From Varroa destructor (taxonomy: Eukaryota; Arthropoda; Arachnida; Mesostigmata; Varroidae), in assembly GCF_002443255.2 (NCBI RefSeq), contig NW_019211454.1:34144061-34208060 (forward strand): DNA of 64,000 bases, read 5' to 3'. A model generated the notes under the pieces. It was not told where the DNA came from. It made no database searches and saw only the letters and a program-made list of their open reading frames with translations. The translations under genes were made by a program, and so were the position numbers. Positions 22,675 to 35,599 of the stretch are shown here, piece after piece (the first letter of the stretch is position 1; the number at the start of each line of letters is the position of its first letter).

Positions 22675-25600
22675 CGTTCGTCTCGGCAAAACAGGTTCTT
22701 GTTGTGTCTTACTGAAGTAGAGACATAGTCATTAATACATTGGCAAGCGTGTATTAACCGACTTTGTTGAAAACACCTTTCTTTACTCACGAAGAGAATA
22801 TTAGATGGTGGTTGTTATGCCTTTACTTTTTTGTCTGACCTTGTATTAGATGTGTATGCTATGCAGCTAAAATCATTAGCTTTCATGGAATCATTAACCC
22901 ATTGATCATTGGAAGCACTGGAAGGCCTTCTGTAAGCCAAGTCACCTAAGTTTGTAAAAAAAAAAAATGCACGCTAACTGCTTGTTACAAGTTTTTTACT
23001 TGAGAAGTTGAAATCTGAGGACCTCCAAAGATCCGAGAGCGAAATGGGTCCTCGTTAAATCCGCTGCGCGCACCCTCACCACTCTCTCTCTTCCCATCCA
23101 AACGTTGTCAAATCGAAGTCTATTAGCATTTCGACAACAATAGCTAATGAAGTGCTCCAAATAGTAGTCACATCAATATGTCACTGCTAGAATAATAAAA
23201 CATACTTGATTTATTGCCTCTTCGTTAACGAACAACACATGCTCATGGATAGGCTCGTTTCATAGCAGACTATCCGGCAATATGAACTGGCAAAATTGAC
23301 ATTTTGTCGATTAGTCCTAGTCATATAACTTCAAGTTACATAGATGTTCACTAAAGCGAGATAGATAGCTTTATTATAAAGTTATATAGATGTCCACTTG
23401 AATGATTATCCTAGTCTGGTCGATAAAATACTCGTGCTTATACGACGGTTGTGTGCGAGACATCAAAATAAGTTTAATAGCCTTTAGTTTAATAGGCTCG
23501 TTTTTAAAATAGACAATAGATTCCATCTGGTTTAATCACAAGAACTGTGGCGCTTTATGTTCATGGGTGAAAGCCAGCGTAGCTTGTATACACCACAAAG
23601 ACTTATATTCCTTCGCGTATACACTAAATTCTCTATGGAACGTACTTGGCACTGATAGAGGATGCCTGTCGAAAGATTATTTTCTGTATGAAGTTAGCAC
23701 TAACGACTCACAGTCATCTAATTTATCCGCTATTTCTAAATCGTGTAAGCGTTTCTATGTGTTTTGGCAAGCGCAGGTCAAACGAAACCAATGTAGACTA
23801 CGTTCTGTAGAAGGACACCCCAGCTTCAGCACAAATTCAAAGCCAACTGATAATGGAAAATCCATTTGGCTTTATCGTGGGCCGAGTCTCAAAAAACTAC
23901 GATCTCCCAAGCTCGTTTGCAAGTATTTCGAAAACTGTACCCCGTTGAGAAAGGTAGAAGGGACATGTATGGTTGAGAGTCTCTGAGCAGAAGTGTATTT
24001 ACATGGATGAAATACGGGAATTATTGATTGCAACAGAAATAAGCCAGCAGAAGCAACGTATAACTTACCGTAATATTAAAGTTTCACGAATACTATTATA
24101 AGAATATGCAAACATAGAAGAACACACCTTAAACATTTTTCAATTTATTTATATGTTAAAAAAAAAATACTCCGTAAGCTTTTATAGCTAACATGGAGGT
24201 CATTACCGTAGCTTTAATAAAATTAAATTCGCGTTAGCTTTTTTTATTCTATTTTACTCTGACGTTGTCGGGTTTAAGTTCTGTATTCGTTGACTTCTAA
24301 AGGGATTTCGTTTCCACCCGCTGCTTTTCAAATCGCCATTTATACCTCCGAAGGGTCCCACCCATTAGTCAGACTATGATACGGACAGTCGATCGCCGCT
24401 CCTTGATTTCGCACATTTTTTGTTGCATAAATATTATATACATTTTTAAATGAAGTCGGAACAGGCTTTTTCCTGGCTCTGAAGTATAACAGACTTTCAG
24501 AAAATTACTCAACCCAATTTTCGTGCAATCAGAAAATAAAAGAATGAACATATTTACAACGTATATCGTCCCAATTTTCGTGCAATCAGAAAATAAAAGA
24601 ATAAACATATTTACAACGTATATCGTCATTTACATGGATTTGTATTATATAACCTAGTGTCAGTGGACGAATGCATCACCGTAATTACTGATAACAGTAA
24701 TTTACGGTAGAAAATATGGGGTCGGTACAAAATATTCATCCTGACCTGTTTTATTATTAGGTCACAGCAGATATATTAGTCTAATTAAATAAGTACAGCT
24801 CCGGTTGTAGCAAGGCCATTAAAAGTGATGGCAACGTTTTAACACTTTTATGGGGTGAATGAAATAAAATACTTTTCTAGGAAACTACATTTATAGAGCG
24901 TTCTAGCCTGTGCGATTCGCTTTCGTTTTTACTTATTGTTTATTTCTGTTCTGCGCCTTACTATATTTAGATTAAATGTACGGAATAGAAAGATGAAAGA
25001 CTAAGTAGATATACTCAAGAATAATAAATAATAAAACTCAAGCATTACAAATAATGATAAGCGTGTTAGTGATAAATGTGATGTATTCGTCTGTGAACTT
25101 ATTTGGCTTACGTATTGGTTGGTGGCGATGAAAAAGTTGTTGTGGCCATTGATCTTGTCAGCTAGGCTCCCTTATCGCGTAACCTATCGTTTTACTAATT
25201 AACCGAAACGCTCGCATTCTCTGTCTACAACGAAAACTCTATGATGCATCATTAGAGTTTATTGTAAGCCCTTGTTACTTTCCAACAACATGGGCCCTGC
25301 CCCCTCCCCCCCCCCTGCGCAGCGACGTCTAAGGTCAGTTTTATTCTTCACGGCTACTACCTACGTTATGAAAACAGTCTATCTAATCCGCTATCACTGC
25401 CCAAAATAGCTCCAACGTAGTATTTTTAATCGCCAATACACAGGCTGTCTATAGCATTGCGGGAACCTGTAGACTCCTTGCTGGTATCCGCGTAGGTCGT
25501 CACTTAGCAGCATGACGAACATACGAACCAGTAAGTATCTAAGGGCAGGAGAAGCGTACCTGTGGTACATTAGTGGATACATGCTTTTGCCATATTTGTT

Positions 25601-27749
25601 TTCATACCTCTAAAACGATTCGATAATGCAGATACGAAAAAAGTGAAAGAGAAGGACAAAAGAGAATCAGGACATCGAGCACTGACATTTCGCAAGAATC
25701 CGGTTGCTAAACGTTATTAAAGAGCTCATTTTTTTTTTTTATCTTCATACTCACAAAACGCTATCCTAAGCGATTACAATTGGGGTTCCACATTTGGACA
25801 AATATTTAAGCGGCAAAATATTCAAAAGGCCACCTGCAGTTAACTAACCCGAGCCCTGTGCTGTTTAGTATTCTATGGTAATAAACTTACGATATCTGCG
25901 CATCCTTAGACTAAGCAAAACTGTTCGCAGTGTCTAACGCAACAGCTATGTTGACATCGACTAGTCAGTCTAGAGGGACGCTTGCGTGTATCTGCTCTTT
26001 AAAGACACCGAGCAATTAGTGGAGTTTTGATACAAGGCTATTTTGATTAAATTCAGTACGTATTGTTGTTACTCATTGATTGGTGCGTCGGGAACCGACG
26101 TTCACTTAGGCTCACTGCTTGAAAACTGTCGTGTCTCAAAAGTACAAAAACCTTGCAGTAGTAGTATACAGACGCTGTTGTCTCCGCCATTCTGAGTGAA
26201 GTTGTGGGTTACCTCGATGCTTACGAATCAAAGATATTTGCATTACCACAGTTACGTCAGATATTCCTTAATCATGATATGATTTAATCTTTATTTGAGA
26301 ACATTTGCTGTCCGTTGAAAGAACGATAGAAGGTTATCAGTAAATACTACACCTAGACGTTAATGTCACTTGCGCCATCTTTTCTTAAAATGGGAAGGTT
26401 TAGATCTACGCATGAATAAATAATTCGAAGAAGAAACTATCTTTTTTCAAGTTTCAAGAAGTTCAAGAGGAATTTTTGTGGGTTCACTGTTATATCAAAG
26501 GCCAAATTGGCATCTTCAAATTATGGACACAAACGTACTTAATCTTCAGCAAACATTTAAGAACATCGAGCGCCAAAGCATCATCACTCATAACTCAGAG
26601 CTAAAAATATTATCGTAATGAAAGGCTAATGTTCCAGAAAAACTTTCACGATAATTGTTGGCACGCTCGTATATGTAGAAGTACAGCATTAAGAACCCTA
26701 GTTTTTCTCGCATCAACTATATTAGGAATACGCTCCGAGTTCAGAATCTTCCTTTGTACATTAAAAAAAAAACTCCAAATATATTAATGAAAAATGAGAA
26801 AGACGAGAAAGATAGTTGTACAAGATCCAGTAATATCAACCTGGTGATCTCTCTTACTCTGGCATTCCTTCGCGCTTAAAATAACACAAAAATAATCCGA
26901 AATATAAAATTGCGACAAGTACCTGTCAGTACCGTTATAGAGAGTCCAATTGTAGTCTCGAATGTTTTTACACCTCAGAACAATTATGGATAGTAACACC
27001 GCCAACGAACACTTACCTATGCACCCAGTAATCTTTATGTAGATTACATGAGAGATCGAATGATTCGAGTTTATTTATTGGATACCATCGTTAGGTTTTC
27101 TATCAGATAGCTGACTGCTAGCACAGAAGAAAGTGTGTCCCTCAAATTTATCACGCGTACAGGTTACGCACTATTACATCATCAAGTCATGTAGACTGTC
27201 TAGGATTCTCCTATGTCGCCATAAATCACATTTGTCTTTGGAGAAAACCACTTGATCAATTTTGCTTGGTAAGGACTGTGATAGCACAGACGCGGCTCTT
27301 TAGCACACATTGAGAATGACCGCCTAATTGCATCAGTGGCCTACTGCGATGTATACATTGGCATTATTGATCGACGTAACCTCTTAGGCTAGAACTTTCC
27401 AACAAAGAGCTCGTGATTTATTTACAACTAAAGATGCTGATGCTTGGTTCAGTGTTGCATTGCAATCCATCGTTTTTAGACTATACCCCTGAGCATGCAA
27501 TCTGCAGCACACGTAAAAATCGAAATAAATATAGCAACGATTTATCTTTTTTTTTTCTTGTTATTATATTTCGTTATCAAAATGAAAATAGTAATACACG
27601 GAAGATTATTATGACTGGCTGAGTTAGTCAACTGGCATAAAAATGATGTAAATAAAAATGTAAGTTTGAAAATTCACAAAATAGATAATCTTTGGGAAAC
27701 TTATTACTGGCTCCTCTCCGGTGCTATCCTATCTATGGTGCAATTTACT
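22675..27749. other. Intergenic between acyl-CoA ligase and CMTR2
   Basis: AT-rich DNA holding the ligase 5' flank and the CMTR2 3' flank. One longer ORF (23567-23986 (+), GTG first codon, 139 codons) has no recognised motif; one such ORF is expected by chance in a window of this size. A poly-C tract lies near 25302-25315. Near 26920-27060 (-) there are good donor-like sites after short open frames (TGCATAG|GTAAGT at about 27017), but I could not join them into a gene. Confidence 0.45.
24513..24626. repeat. 57-bp tandem duplication
   Basis: Two copies, 24513-24569 and 24570-24626, with a single difference (G/A). The near identity suggests a recent duplication. The length is a multiple of three, and one minus-strand frame stays open across both copies, producing a 19-residue repeat, but there is no sign that it is translated. 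Confidence 0.93.
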
Positions 27750-30700
27750 TCAGGACAATGCAAACGACGACGAAGTTGTAAGAGAAGCTGTGCGTCCCGC
27801 GTTTAAGTTACTGCGTTCCTCCACTAAACGGAGCAGCTCTACCGCCGCCAGGTTTGTTGCGTAGTACCTTTCATTACAGCGCCGTAGAAAACGGAAGAAT
27901 GGTGAAAGGCATATTGTACGTAGAGGGAAAATTTCTACGACAGTCATTCCCGGCAAACAATTCTGGAGGGCCTGCAATAAAACAAAGTAAACACTTACAC
28001 ATGTTGATTCTAGCATTTTACTTAAAGTATGTAATATGTTACCAAAGTGCTCTAGTAATAACATCTTTTTAAACAAGTTTACATTTTAACTTTTAACAAG
28101 TTTACATAACTTCAGTAAAATTAGAGATATTCTGGTTAATGCCGACTACTTAATTACCTATTACTACTAATACCCATTATGCAAAAAAATAATACGTTTT
28201 TAATAAATGGCATGTTCAACGCTCAGATGTAATAGACTAGCCTGAGTTTAATAGTTTCGACAGGGGGCCTTCGGTATCTGAATCTGTGCTCCTTTGAAGG
28301 TTTTGCATGAAGTTCACTGGACTTTGAAATAACTATTAGTACAATCATCTTAATTTTTGTGTTCTCATTTGACTATATATTCAAAGGAAATAGGCAGAAA
28401 CCTACGGTAATCCTCTACTAGCTATACTAGATATCCAATAACCGACAAATATAATAGGACATTCTTAAACCACTAATTTTTTGCTACTAGTAATTTCCCA
28501 TCAACAAGATTATTAACTGCAGATAATAATGATGGAACTTCCCTAAATCGACTGTATGGACTTGAATGATTAAGAAACAAATCTTTATAACTTTGTCATT
28601 AAATTCAATACACATCATTTGCTAAAAAATAGTGCTCGAAGAAACCTAGGCTTGTTTCTGTTGTTTTGCTTATATGTGATTGGTGTAACGATGTAACTCT
28701 TTTGGGCAAATTTTGAAGATGACGAATCTTTTGAATCTTGAAGATTACGAAACCATGTAAAAAGCGCGACACATCTCAAAAATCGATCACTCACCTCACG
28801 TACGGGCTGTATTACTGCTAGAACCGGCTCTAGGTCATAAGGTTGATCAAAGGAAAAGGTGAAACAGATATGATCGATGCGGGTAGCTGCGAATTCGACT
28901 TCATCGCATACATATGCTAACAAGAATACTAGGCCTGCTGCAAATCGAGAAACCGTTTCACTAAATGTCACCTGTAACGACAACGTTATTAACAGAATCA
29001 AAGACGCATTGTATTTACCAAAAAAAAGTATCAGCTAGACAGTAACATCTACTTGGTGTACATTTCTTTATTAGGCTACTATGGTACGTAAGTGCAACAA
29101 ATAGGAAACCTGTCAACTAAATACAGTAAAAGTTCTGTTAGAAGTGTCCTTACGGATTTTGCTCGACGAACTTAAAAGCTACCTCAAGTAGAAGTGTATG
29201 AGCTGAAGCTGAAGTAAGCGCTTCTAGTTCACGCTCAACTTCTCTTAAAAAACGTGCCCGCGCTTCATTTGTGGAAAAATCGGCGTCAATCGTAACTATG
29301 ATTTCATTCTTTTCCGCGTTCTCCACAGCTTGTGGCGGGTGATGTGCCCCACCGGCAGTCCGGTTACGCGGAAACATCATGTGGAACAGATCGAGGAGGC
29401 TTTGTTCGATGAACTTCGATACCGTAACAACGGAACAGCATTCTCCCGTTGTGACACGCATCGCATTGATAAGATCATCTTTGGAAATACTTCCAACACG
29501 TCTGTGCTCGTACACCCTCTCATCCTGTTCGGGATTTTTAAACACCTGAAAATGATGACATTCATTTTGTTGTGATGAATAGAGTTCTCTGGCCGCCTGT
29601 GTCAAACTTAGCCAGTGTCACCTATCGAAAGATGCTCTCCACATGTAATTACACGCTTTGTATATTTAGTGACAAAGCGACAGAATAGCTTGATACAGCT
29701 ACAAGGTTCACGTATACCCGCAATTAAAGCCGACTAATACTACATATACTACTGCTCCTGCGATGCTTCTTCCCTCAGGCAGAGCAACAAGCTTATTTGT
29801 CAATAACTAGAAAATAAAGACAATGGTTACACAGAAATGTGTGGTGTGCTGCCTTAAAACGACGGGAAAAAAACACGATTTTGCTCACCTATAAAATGAT
29901 TATAGATATATATTATCATCCATCAATTTCTTAACTAACACACTGCCCTAGACGCTTGCCTGTGGGTGAAGCTCTTGCAATCGACGAAATAGTTCTTCAG
30001 CGTGGTCTTTCCACCAGTTAGATTTCCCCCTGTCCTCAAATGATACTACATTCCATGCACGACCTTTTGACAGCGAAGGTTTCGTGATGCACGCACAACT
30101 CAGCTGTCTCAATGCTTCCACTTCAGGTTTGATTTTTTTTATGTGAAGCCGACTGATATACATATCAGAGACCATTGTTTTCGAGATCTCAAGCTTTTCA
30201 CGCTGTCGCTTGGTCATATGATCAAAGAAATCGACGTTCTCCTTGATCGTATCAGTTTGCCACTGGACAAAGCTTCGTGAAATATCCAGGACGGTCCTTT
30301 GAAACTGATCGCTGAGCTGGTAGTTCAGTGAACCACACAACTGTCCACTCCTGTCTACCAAGCGATCAAGCTCTAAAGCTATCTCTCTTCCAATAGCTAA
30401 CTTATAGCCGACACAAATGAGATATGTTTCTGAGTTACTGCTGCGGCTACAGGAAGGTTTGCGGATTGTCACCTGTGTAAAAGTTTTGCACAGGACATGG
30501 AGAAGCTCTCGGGTTTCTCGGTGGAAGTATGTAAACATCTTAATAACGAACGATCCACCGTCTCGAAGCAGACGCAACGCAGAACGCGTTTCGGCGTAAA
30601 ATAACGACAGTACCTTCATTTCTTGTTCGGCTGGGCAGTTCTGACAGTCAATGCTACCATCAGCAGTCACAAGGTCGTACTGTTGCGTAAATTCCTGATT

Positions 30701-31273
30701 GAATTCCAACGAGAATATATTTCCAGTTCCTAGTGCTCCGAATATCCAATTGTCAAGCGTTTCAAAGATAAGTCGATCATCAACAAACGTGCTTTCTGTT
30801 GAGTTTCCTTCAAAATAGGGATTGAGAGTTGAAGCACGCCAATGCCACTCTTTTGAAGAACCGTACTTTTGCAAAAGAAATTGCTCAAGCGCTGTAATAA
30901 ATGCACCCGGTGCTTCGCAAAGATGGAACGACTTCAAGCTGGCAGACGGCACCAGATCCTGGTCATGTGTCGATAAAATTTCAAAAAACTTCAAGAAGGC
31001 TTGTGTTACTAACGGTACATTTTGGCCGATTACGTGACTTAACTTGTAGCTAACGTGTGACGCTTTATTACAATGCGATGTGTGCTTACGCCACAAAATC
31101 GGATCCTTGTCGTTAAGCATAGACTTCACACAATTCAGTTCTGTTTCAAGTTCAAAAAATTCTTGTTGAATTCTATCTCCATCTTCGAACGTTAGCTCTA
31201 TCTCTGGGAGGGATATTTGAAACACACGCTCAAAAAGCTTTCGGGCATCGTTGCGAAGGATGTCAGTTGACAT
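27750..31273 (-). CDS. CMTR2: Cap-specific mRNA (nucleoside-2'-O-)-methyltransferase 2
   Basis: Adds the 2'-O-methyl group to the second transcribed nucleotide of capped mRNA, using S-adenosylmethionine. Exons: 31273..29960, 29806..about 29744, 29545..29183, 28971..28795 and 27971..27750; all join in phase 0, giving about 712 residues (human about 770). The start is the ATG at 31273, just inside an acceptor-like TTACAG, so a 5'UTR intron is likely. Exon 1 holds the FtsJ-like catalytic domain: SAM loop HLCEAPGAF (about 117-125), VTADGS (about 212-217, catalytic Asp) and FVIKMF (Lys at about 245). The later exons match the C-terminal half of animal CMTR2 as I remember it, including the hydrophobic RFAAGLVFLLAYV segment and a terminal helix (NLAAVELLRLVEER). 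Intron 1 starts with GC (CAG|GCAAGC). The exact end of exon 2 is uncertain between three in-frame donors (29753, 29750, 29744). Confidence 0.92.
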
Positions 31274-32462
31274 AGTCCTGTAATACAATTAACAGATTTC
31301 GAAGTATACAAATGTTACGTACAATGAGATGCACAACCTTACCTAGAATGACCTAGGTGACTTCCTTAACGTAAGTACAACTGAATTTACGCGTCTTATA
31401 CTTTACGAATTAAAATTACGCGAATTTTCTTATAAGTTCAAATATTATTCTTTTGGACTCTGTATGGGCTTTATTAGGATCTCTGCGACGCTTCAGCTTT
31501 TCCAGCAATAATCTGTGAGATTATTGCTGGAAAAGCTGAAGCGTAATAGGTATCAAAAAACGTCGATCAATGTTTCAGTAATGGCACTACCACAAAACTA
31601 GTAACAGTGAAATTCAAAAAAACCTTATATATGTTTTAGAGCTCTGATCACTTTATATATATAAAGCTTCGCTTAAATGACATTTGGATATGTCCAAATT
31701 TCCGCCTCAACAAATATTTTGATATGGTCGTTTGTCCGCGCTTCTATTTAGTTGATGTTTTAATAATTACGGGGTAATACTACAACAATTAACCCGTTTC
31801 GTTCTTAAACATCGTATATTGCGGGACATACAAGTCACATCTCCTTGATTAATTATTACCGACTTCACTACAAAATACATTCATTTTCCGCAGAACTTGC
31901 TAATATATTTTCTGATTTTCCTTTTAACCCTGCGGGATTCAAAATAAAGCAGTCATTTCCTTGCGTGGCTTGTATTCGATTACAAGATGTTGAAGGAAAA
32001 ATACCTGCCATTTTATCTTTGCCAACATATAATGCTGTGCAAGTAAGCAACCAACTTTAAATGTCTCACAAGTAACGAATTTATGAGTGAAAAACAGCAT
32101 GAATCTTCAATACATACATATCACGCGATTATAAATTAGATTTTTTTTGAGTAAGTCACCTCTAGCTGGTTGCAAATTAGTTAACTTTTATTGTGCTTTT
32201 GTGAAACAAAACTTTGGATGGACACAAAAACAAAGACTGGATTAAGTTATTCTTAAGGTATTATTTTAATAAACTTTATTAGCAAAGTTACATCAAAACT
32301 ACTTTTAGACAAGATGTGGAAACGCAGAATAGCGATGTTCAATTGGCTCAATTTCTTACTAATTGATACTTCACTGTAAATTGCAACATATATTGAGAAA
32401 AAAATTCAAGCAAAATTAACTCGCGATGGTTAGAAAACTAACCGTGCAAATACTGGGCAGTT
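31274..32462. other. CMTR2 5' flank / intergenic
   Basis: About 1.2 kb between CMTR2 and the 3' end of the next minus-strand gene. It should hold the CMTR2 promoter and the neighbour's 3'UTR (a minus-strand AATAAA matches plus TTTATT near 32275). Apart from the hairpin listed separately I see no gene. Confidence 0.55.
31488..31544. repeat. Perfect 27-bp-stem hairpin with 3-base loop
   Basis: Left arm 31488-31514, loop GTG at 31515-31517, right arm 31518-31544; the arms are exact reverse complements. It lies about 215 bp upstream of the CMTR2 start codon. A transcript would fold into an uninterrupted stem. The lack of bulges and the minimal loop are unlike an animal microRNA precursor and suggest a recent template-switch palindrome or the tip of a fold-back element. 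Confidence 0.97.
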
Positions 32463-34322
32463 TCATAACTTGATATAATCTTCTTCCATGCCATAAAGAT
32501 GTCTAACTGAGAACAAAAATATTTGAAAAATCACTAATGTAATAATTTGCAAATTTACTTGGTCTAATAACCGGCCTAATAAAATGTATATCGGATTTGA
32601 CAAATTCCAAGGAAGCGAAACGTGGCGTTTTACTATTCGACCTTAAGGAGAGACCAGTCAAAAAATTTTCTGCGCTAGTCGATGGAAGCCTCCACACGTT
32701 TCGAATTTTAAATGTATTACGTGTTACAAATTCATTTAGTGAAAGGTAAGAAGCGAGGTAGATGTCATAATGTGCCCATATCGTTGAGTTAAAGAGACTG
32801 CAGGTCAAGATCTTTAGCAAAACAGGCATACCTATCGTGCGGTGGGTGATATTTAGAACGGAGATTAATCCACACATCGCAGTCTGCGCTGTCCCTCACG
32901 GCACCAGTCGCAGCAGATGTGGTAACTAGAGGTGGGTACACGCGATCTGAATTTCAGCATACCAGTACCGTGAAAAAAAGAACCATGCAGTATCAAAAAT
33001 CGCGCATTTAGAGTGAAGGCATTAAGACGGAATAATTTATATTTTATATATAGGGCAGCGTTTGCTCTTTGTTTAGCCATATGGCTTATCTTTAGATGTT
33101 AAAAAAGTTTGGAAAATCTGTAATTAAGATTCAATAGCAGCGTCTAACTATTTAAGGATTTAAGCATTCTCTGCCGAAGTTCTACACCTTCTAGTAATTC
33201 AACGTCACATCATGAATTGTTCAAAAAATAATTACATTGGTTCATCAGGCTTATCCTCCATATATTTAGCGCGACGTCGTCTTCAACTGACAATTTTTCA
33301 TGTCCATAGCACTATTATAAAATCCTGGTATTAATTTTGGTACTGACTACCGAATAAACTCATGGCACTATTCATGCCTTCTACCTAATGCCATTTTTTG
33401 TTAAATAATAATGCATTAGATACAAGAAAATGTAATCCATATACTGCTCACTAAATTCTACTTTAAAAAAAATTCAAAAAGCAATTGCTGTTTTTTCGAT
33501 CCCAACCGACAGATTTTTAAGATTAATTCTACCAGGTTGTCATACTACTCAAAAGTGAACCGCGAACCCAAATTCTGGCTAATGAAAGTATAGCTAATGG
33601 TTTCAAACAGTGGATCTTCCGATAAAAAGACAGCCTCGTGGATGTAACGTGTGAGCTATGAAATAAATGTTTGAAGTGTGAAAGAACGGCGAAACGAAAA
33701 TATGCATAAACGAAGTCTATGCAGACTTTGCTGTGTTCCGTCAAATGGTCCAATAACTGCTCATATTTTTTCTTTCCTTGATTTATCTGAGAATAATAGA
33801 AACCTTTGGGGTCGAACTCACCCGATCCTCCGGTAGAACCTCTGCTCCACGGCCGCCAGCAAACACCTTGTCTATTGCTTTCACGAGTCCTGTCGAATCA
33901 ACATCATAAATAGTTTGGATTGCTTATTTTATCACTTGATTCAGAGTGTGATTAATGATATATTAGGTATTACCTGAAGACCGTCACAGGGGTTTCTATT
34001 AAAATATATAAATTTCTGTGTTTCGCAATTTAACAATAAGCTTCGCTTAAGAACAATTCCATGTAATAATGGAGCTGATGTTTACAAAATTTCCGTGTGT
34101 TCTAGCTGTAATGGTATCTGGCGAACTCAAAACGTGCAAGCACCAGCTTAGCAATAGTGTTTTCTTGGAACTGCCACATTATTTTTATGTTTACTTATTG
34201 GTTATGACCATTAGCTTTTAATACGTATGGGCCCCTCGATGATGACTCACAAGCTCGCCTAAAATATAAGTCTTCTTTTCAATTTTACCCGTGGCTCTCA
34301 ATAAGTCGGTTATAGTTATAGT
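32463..34322 (-). CDS. Unrecognised multi-exon protein (5' partial)
   Basis: Supported exons: 34322..34289, 33889..33822, 33655..about 33548, 32958..32832 (or from 32925), 32797..32559 and 32506..32463 (TGA). The junctions 34289/33889, 33822/33655, 32832/32797 and 32559/32506 all keep one frame. The link between the third and fourth exons is unresolved: the third exon's frame meets a TAG at 33547-33545, so its true donor lies before that stop or splits it, or an exon is missing. The translation looks like conserved globular protein, for example LVKAIDKVFAGGRGAEVLPE, DVWINLRSKYHPPHDS and SLEFVKSDIHFIRPVIRP, ending YGMEEDYIKL. The last intron is only 52 bases. I do not recognise the family. No start codon was found; one weak upstream exon candidate (34480-34530) does not match in phase. 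Confidence 0.6.
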
Positions 34323-35599
34323 CTACTATGTACTTAGATCGTTGTTTACGTCTTTTACATTACTATATCCACGTGCGAAAATAAATTGAAGGGTCGAGTT
34401 AAAACGTGAAGTGAATTCACACCATGAAACAAATTTCATATTTCCGCTGTTGATTGTTATATATATAGATGTACATAACCTCACGTTTCATTGAAGAGCA
34501 GACCACAGCTACAGTCCAATTGTGGGTTATTAAAGTGCTGCCTTACTACCAATTCAATATTTTTAGTATAAAGCATACTAGTAGTAATATTTAACTCAGT
34601 ATTAAAAATTATGCTACTAATCGCTTTTAGGTTCGCTCGTGTGCTTATTTAGAAGTTCGTTTGCAAACAAAGAGGTTGCAATCGCGGTGTTCGTAACATA
34701 AGCTAACCAACGTCTAATGCATTTCTCTTTCGGCACAAATAAACACAACACCTACTAAGGCCTAAGAGAACGCCAGTTATAAAGTCAACAATAGAAACTA
34801 GATAATCTAATGTTTTCGCGATTTGCTACATGGTAATGGGTTGTAACAGAAAGAGAGAAAAAGTAACTAATGACCATTTCGCCGAACCCGCGCTCATATC
34901 AGGCAACGGAACCTTGATAAACATATCGGAACTGTCGCATCTGACTGTGGCACTTATTATCTGCTGTTTTAGACAATACAGAATTCGTTATCTTTCGACT
35001 ATAGCCAAGGCTTCATATGGTCACTTGATTCAAAATTCTCATGCGACCTTCGTCAATTGCGAGGTTCAAATGCATTAATGATTAACCCCTATTTTCTAAG
35101 CCAGCAAGAGCATAATTTCAGTTCCAGTAAATAATAAGTTGACGATTTACAGCCCTAATCTTTCCGCTCGTATTTTTTATTATTAACAGAAACCGTTTTC
35201 GCGTGTGAAGTCGCTTTGTTTGACTTGCTGGCCTTAAGCATCACAGCAGTAAAGATTAAACCTATGCGCAGTAAAGATTAAACCTATGCCTTTTTGTTTG
35301 GCTATTCAATTCTGACTAATTTTTACAGAAATAAAAACAAAATATGAAGTGTAAATACCGATGTGTAAATAAAAGAGCAGATATTTTCCGTATAATATTT
35401 TCACTTTTATTATGCATACATATATCTGTGCATATAAGCGTACAAAAATTGATTATACTATACTTATTCACGACAAGTAAACTAAATCACGCTGATTTAC
35501 GTTTTTTTTTATTACTACCTACGGCAGAATTCCGCCTTATTGTATTATTAGTACTACACATATCATCGATAATATTATTTAATTCCTTTCACAAGGGCC
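34323..35599. other. Intergenic / upstream part of the unrecognised gene
   Basis: May contain the missing first exons of the minus-strand gene below and the 3'UTR of GPN2 (minus-strand AATAAA matching plus TTTATT near 35404). The plus ORF at 34830-35078 shows no protein-like features. A 22-bp tandem duplication is listed separately. Confidence 0.45.
35246..35289. repeat. 22-bp perfect tandem duplication
   Basis: Two identical adjacent copies, 35246-35267 and 35268-35289, beginning GCAGTAAAGATTAAACC, in AT-rich intergenic DNA. Confidence 0.93.

Noticed and set aside
23567..23986. 139-codon plus-strand ORF
   Set aside because: First codon GTG, no splice context, no recognisable motif; about one ORF of this length is expected by chance in the window.
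29821..29889. Alternative CMTR2 exon after acceptor ATTTTATAG (29889-29821)
   Set aside because: It would need a following intron of about 26 bases or a second GC donor; direct splicing to 29806 is simpler and keeps the frame.
34226..34288. Extension of exon 34322..34289 to a GTGAGT donor near 34246
   Set aside because: The longer exon ends in phase 0, which gives a stop in the next exon (33889); the earlier GTAAAA donor matches in phase.
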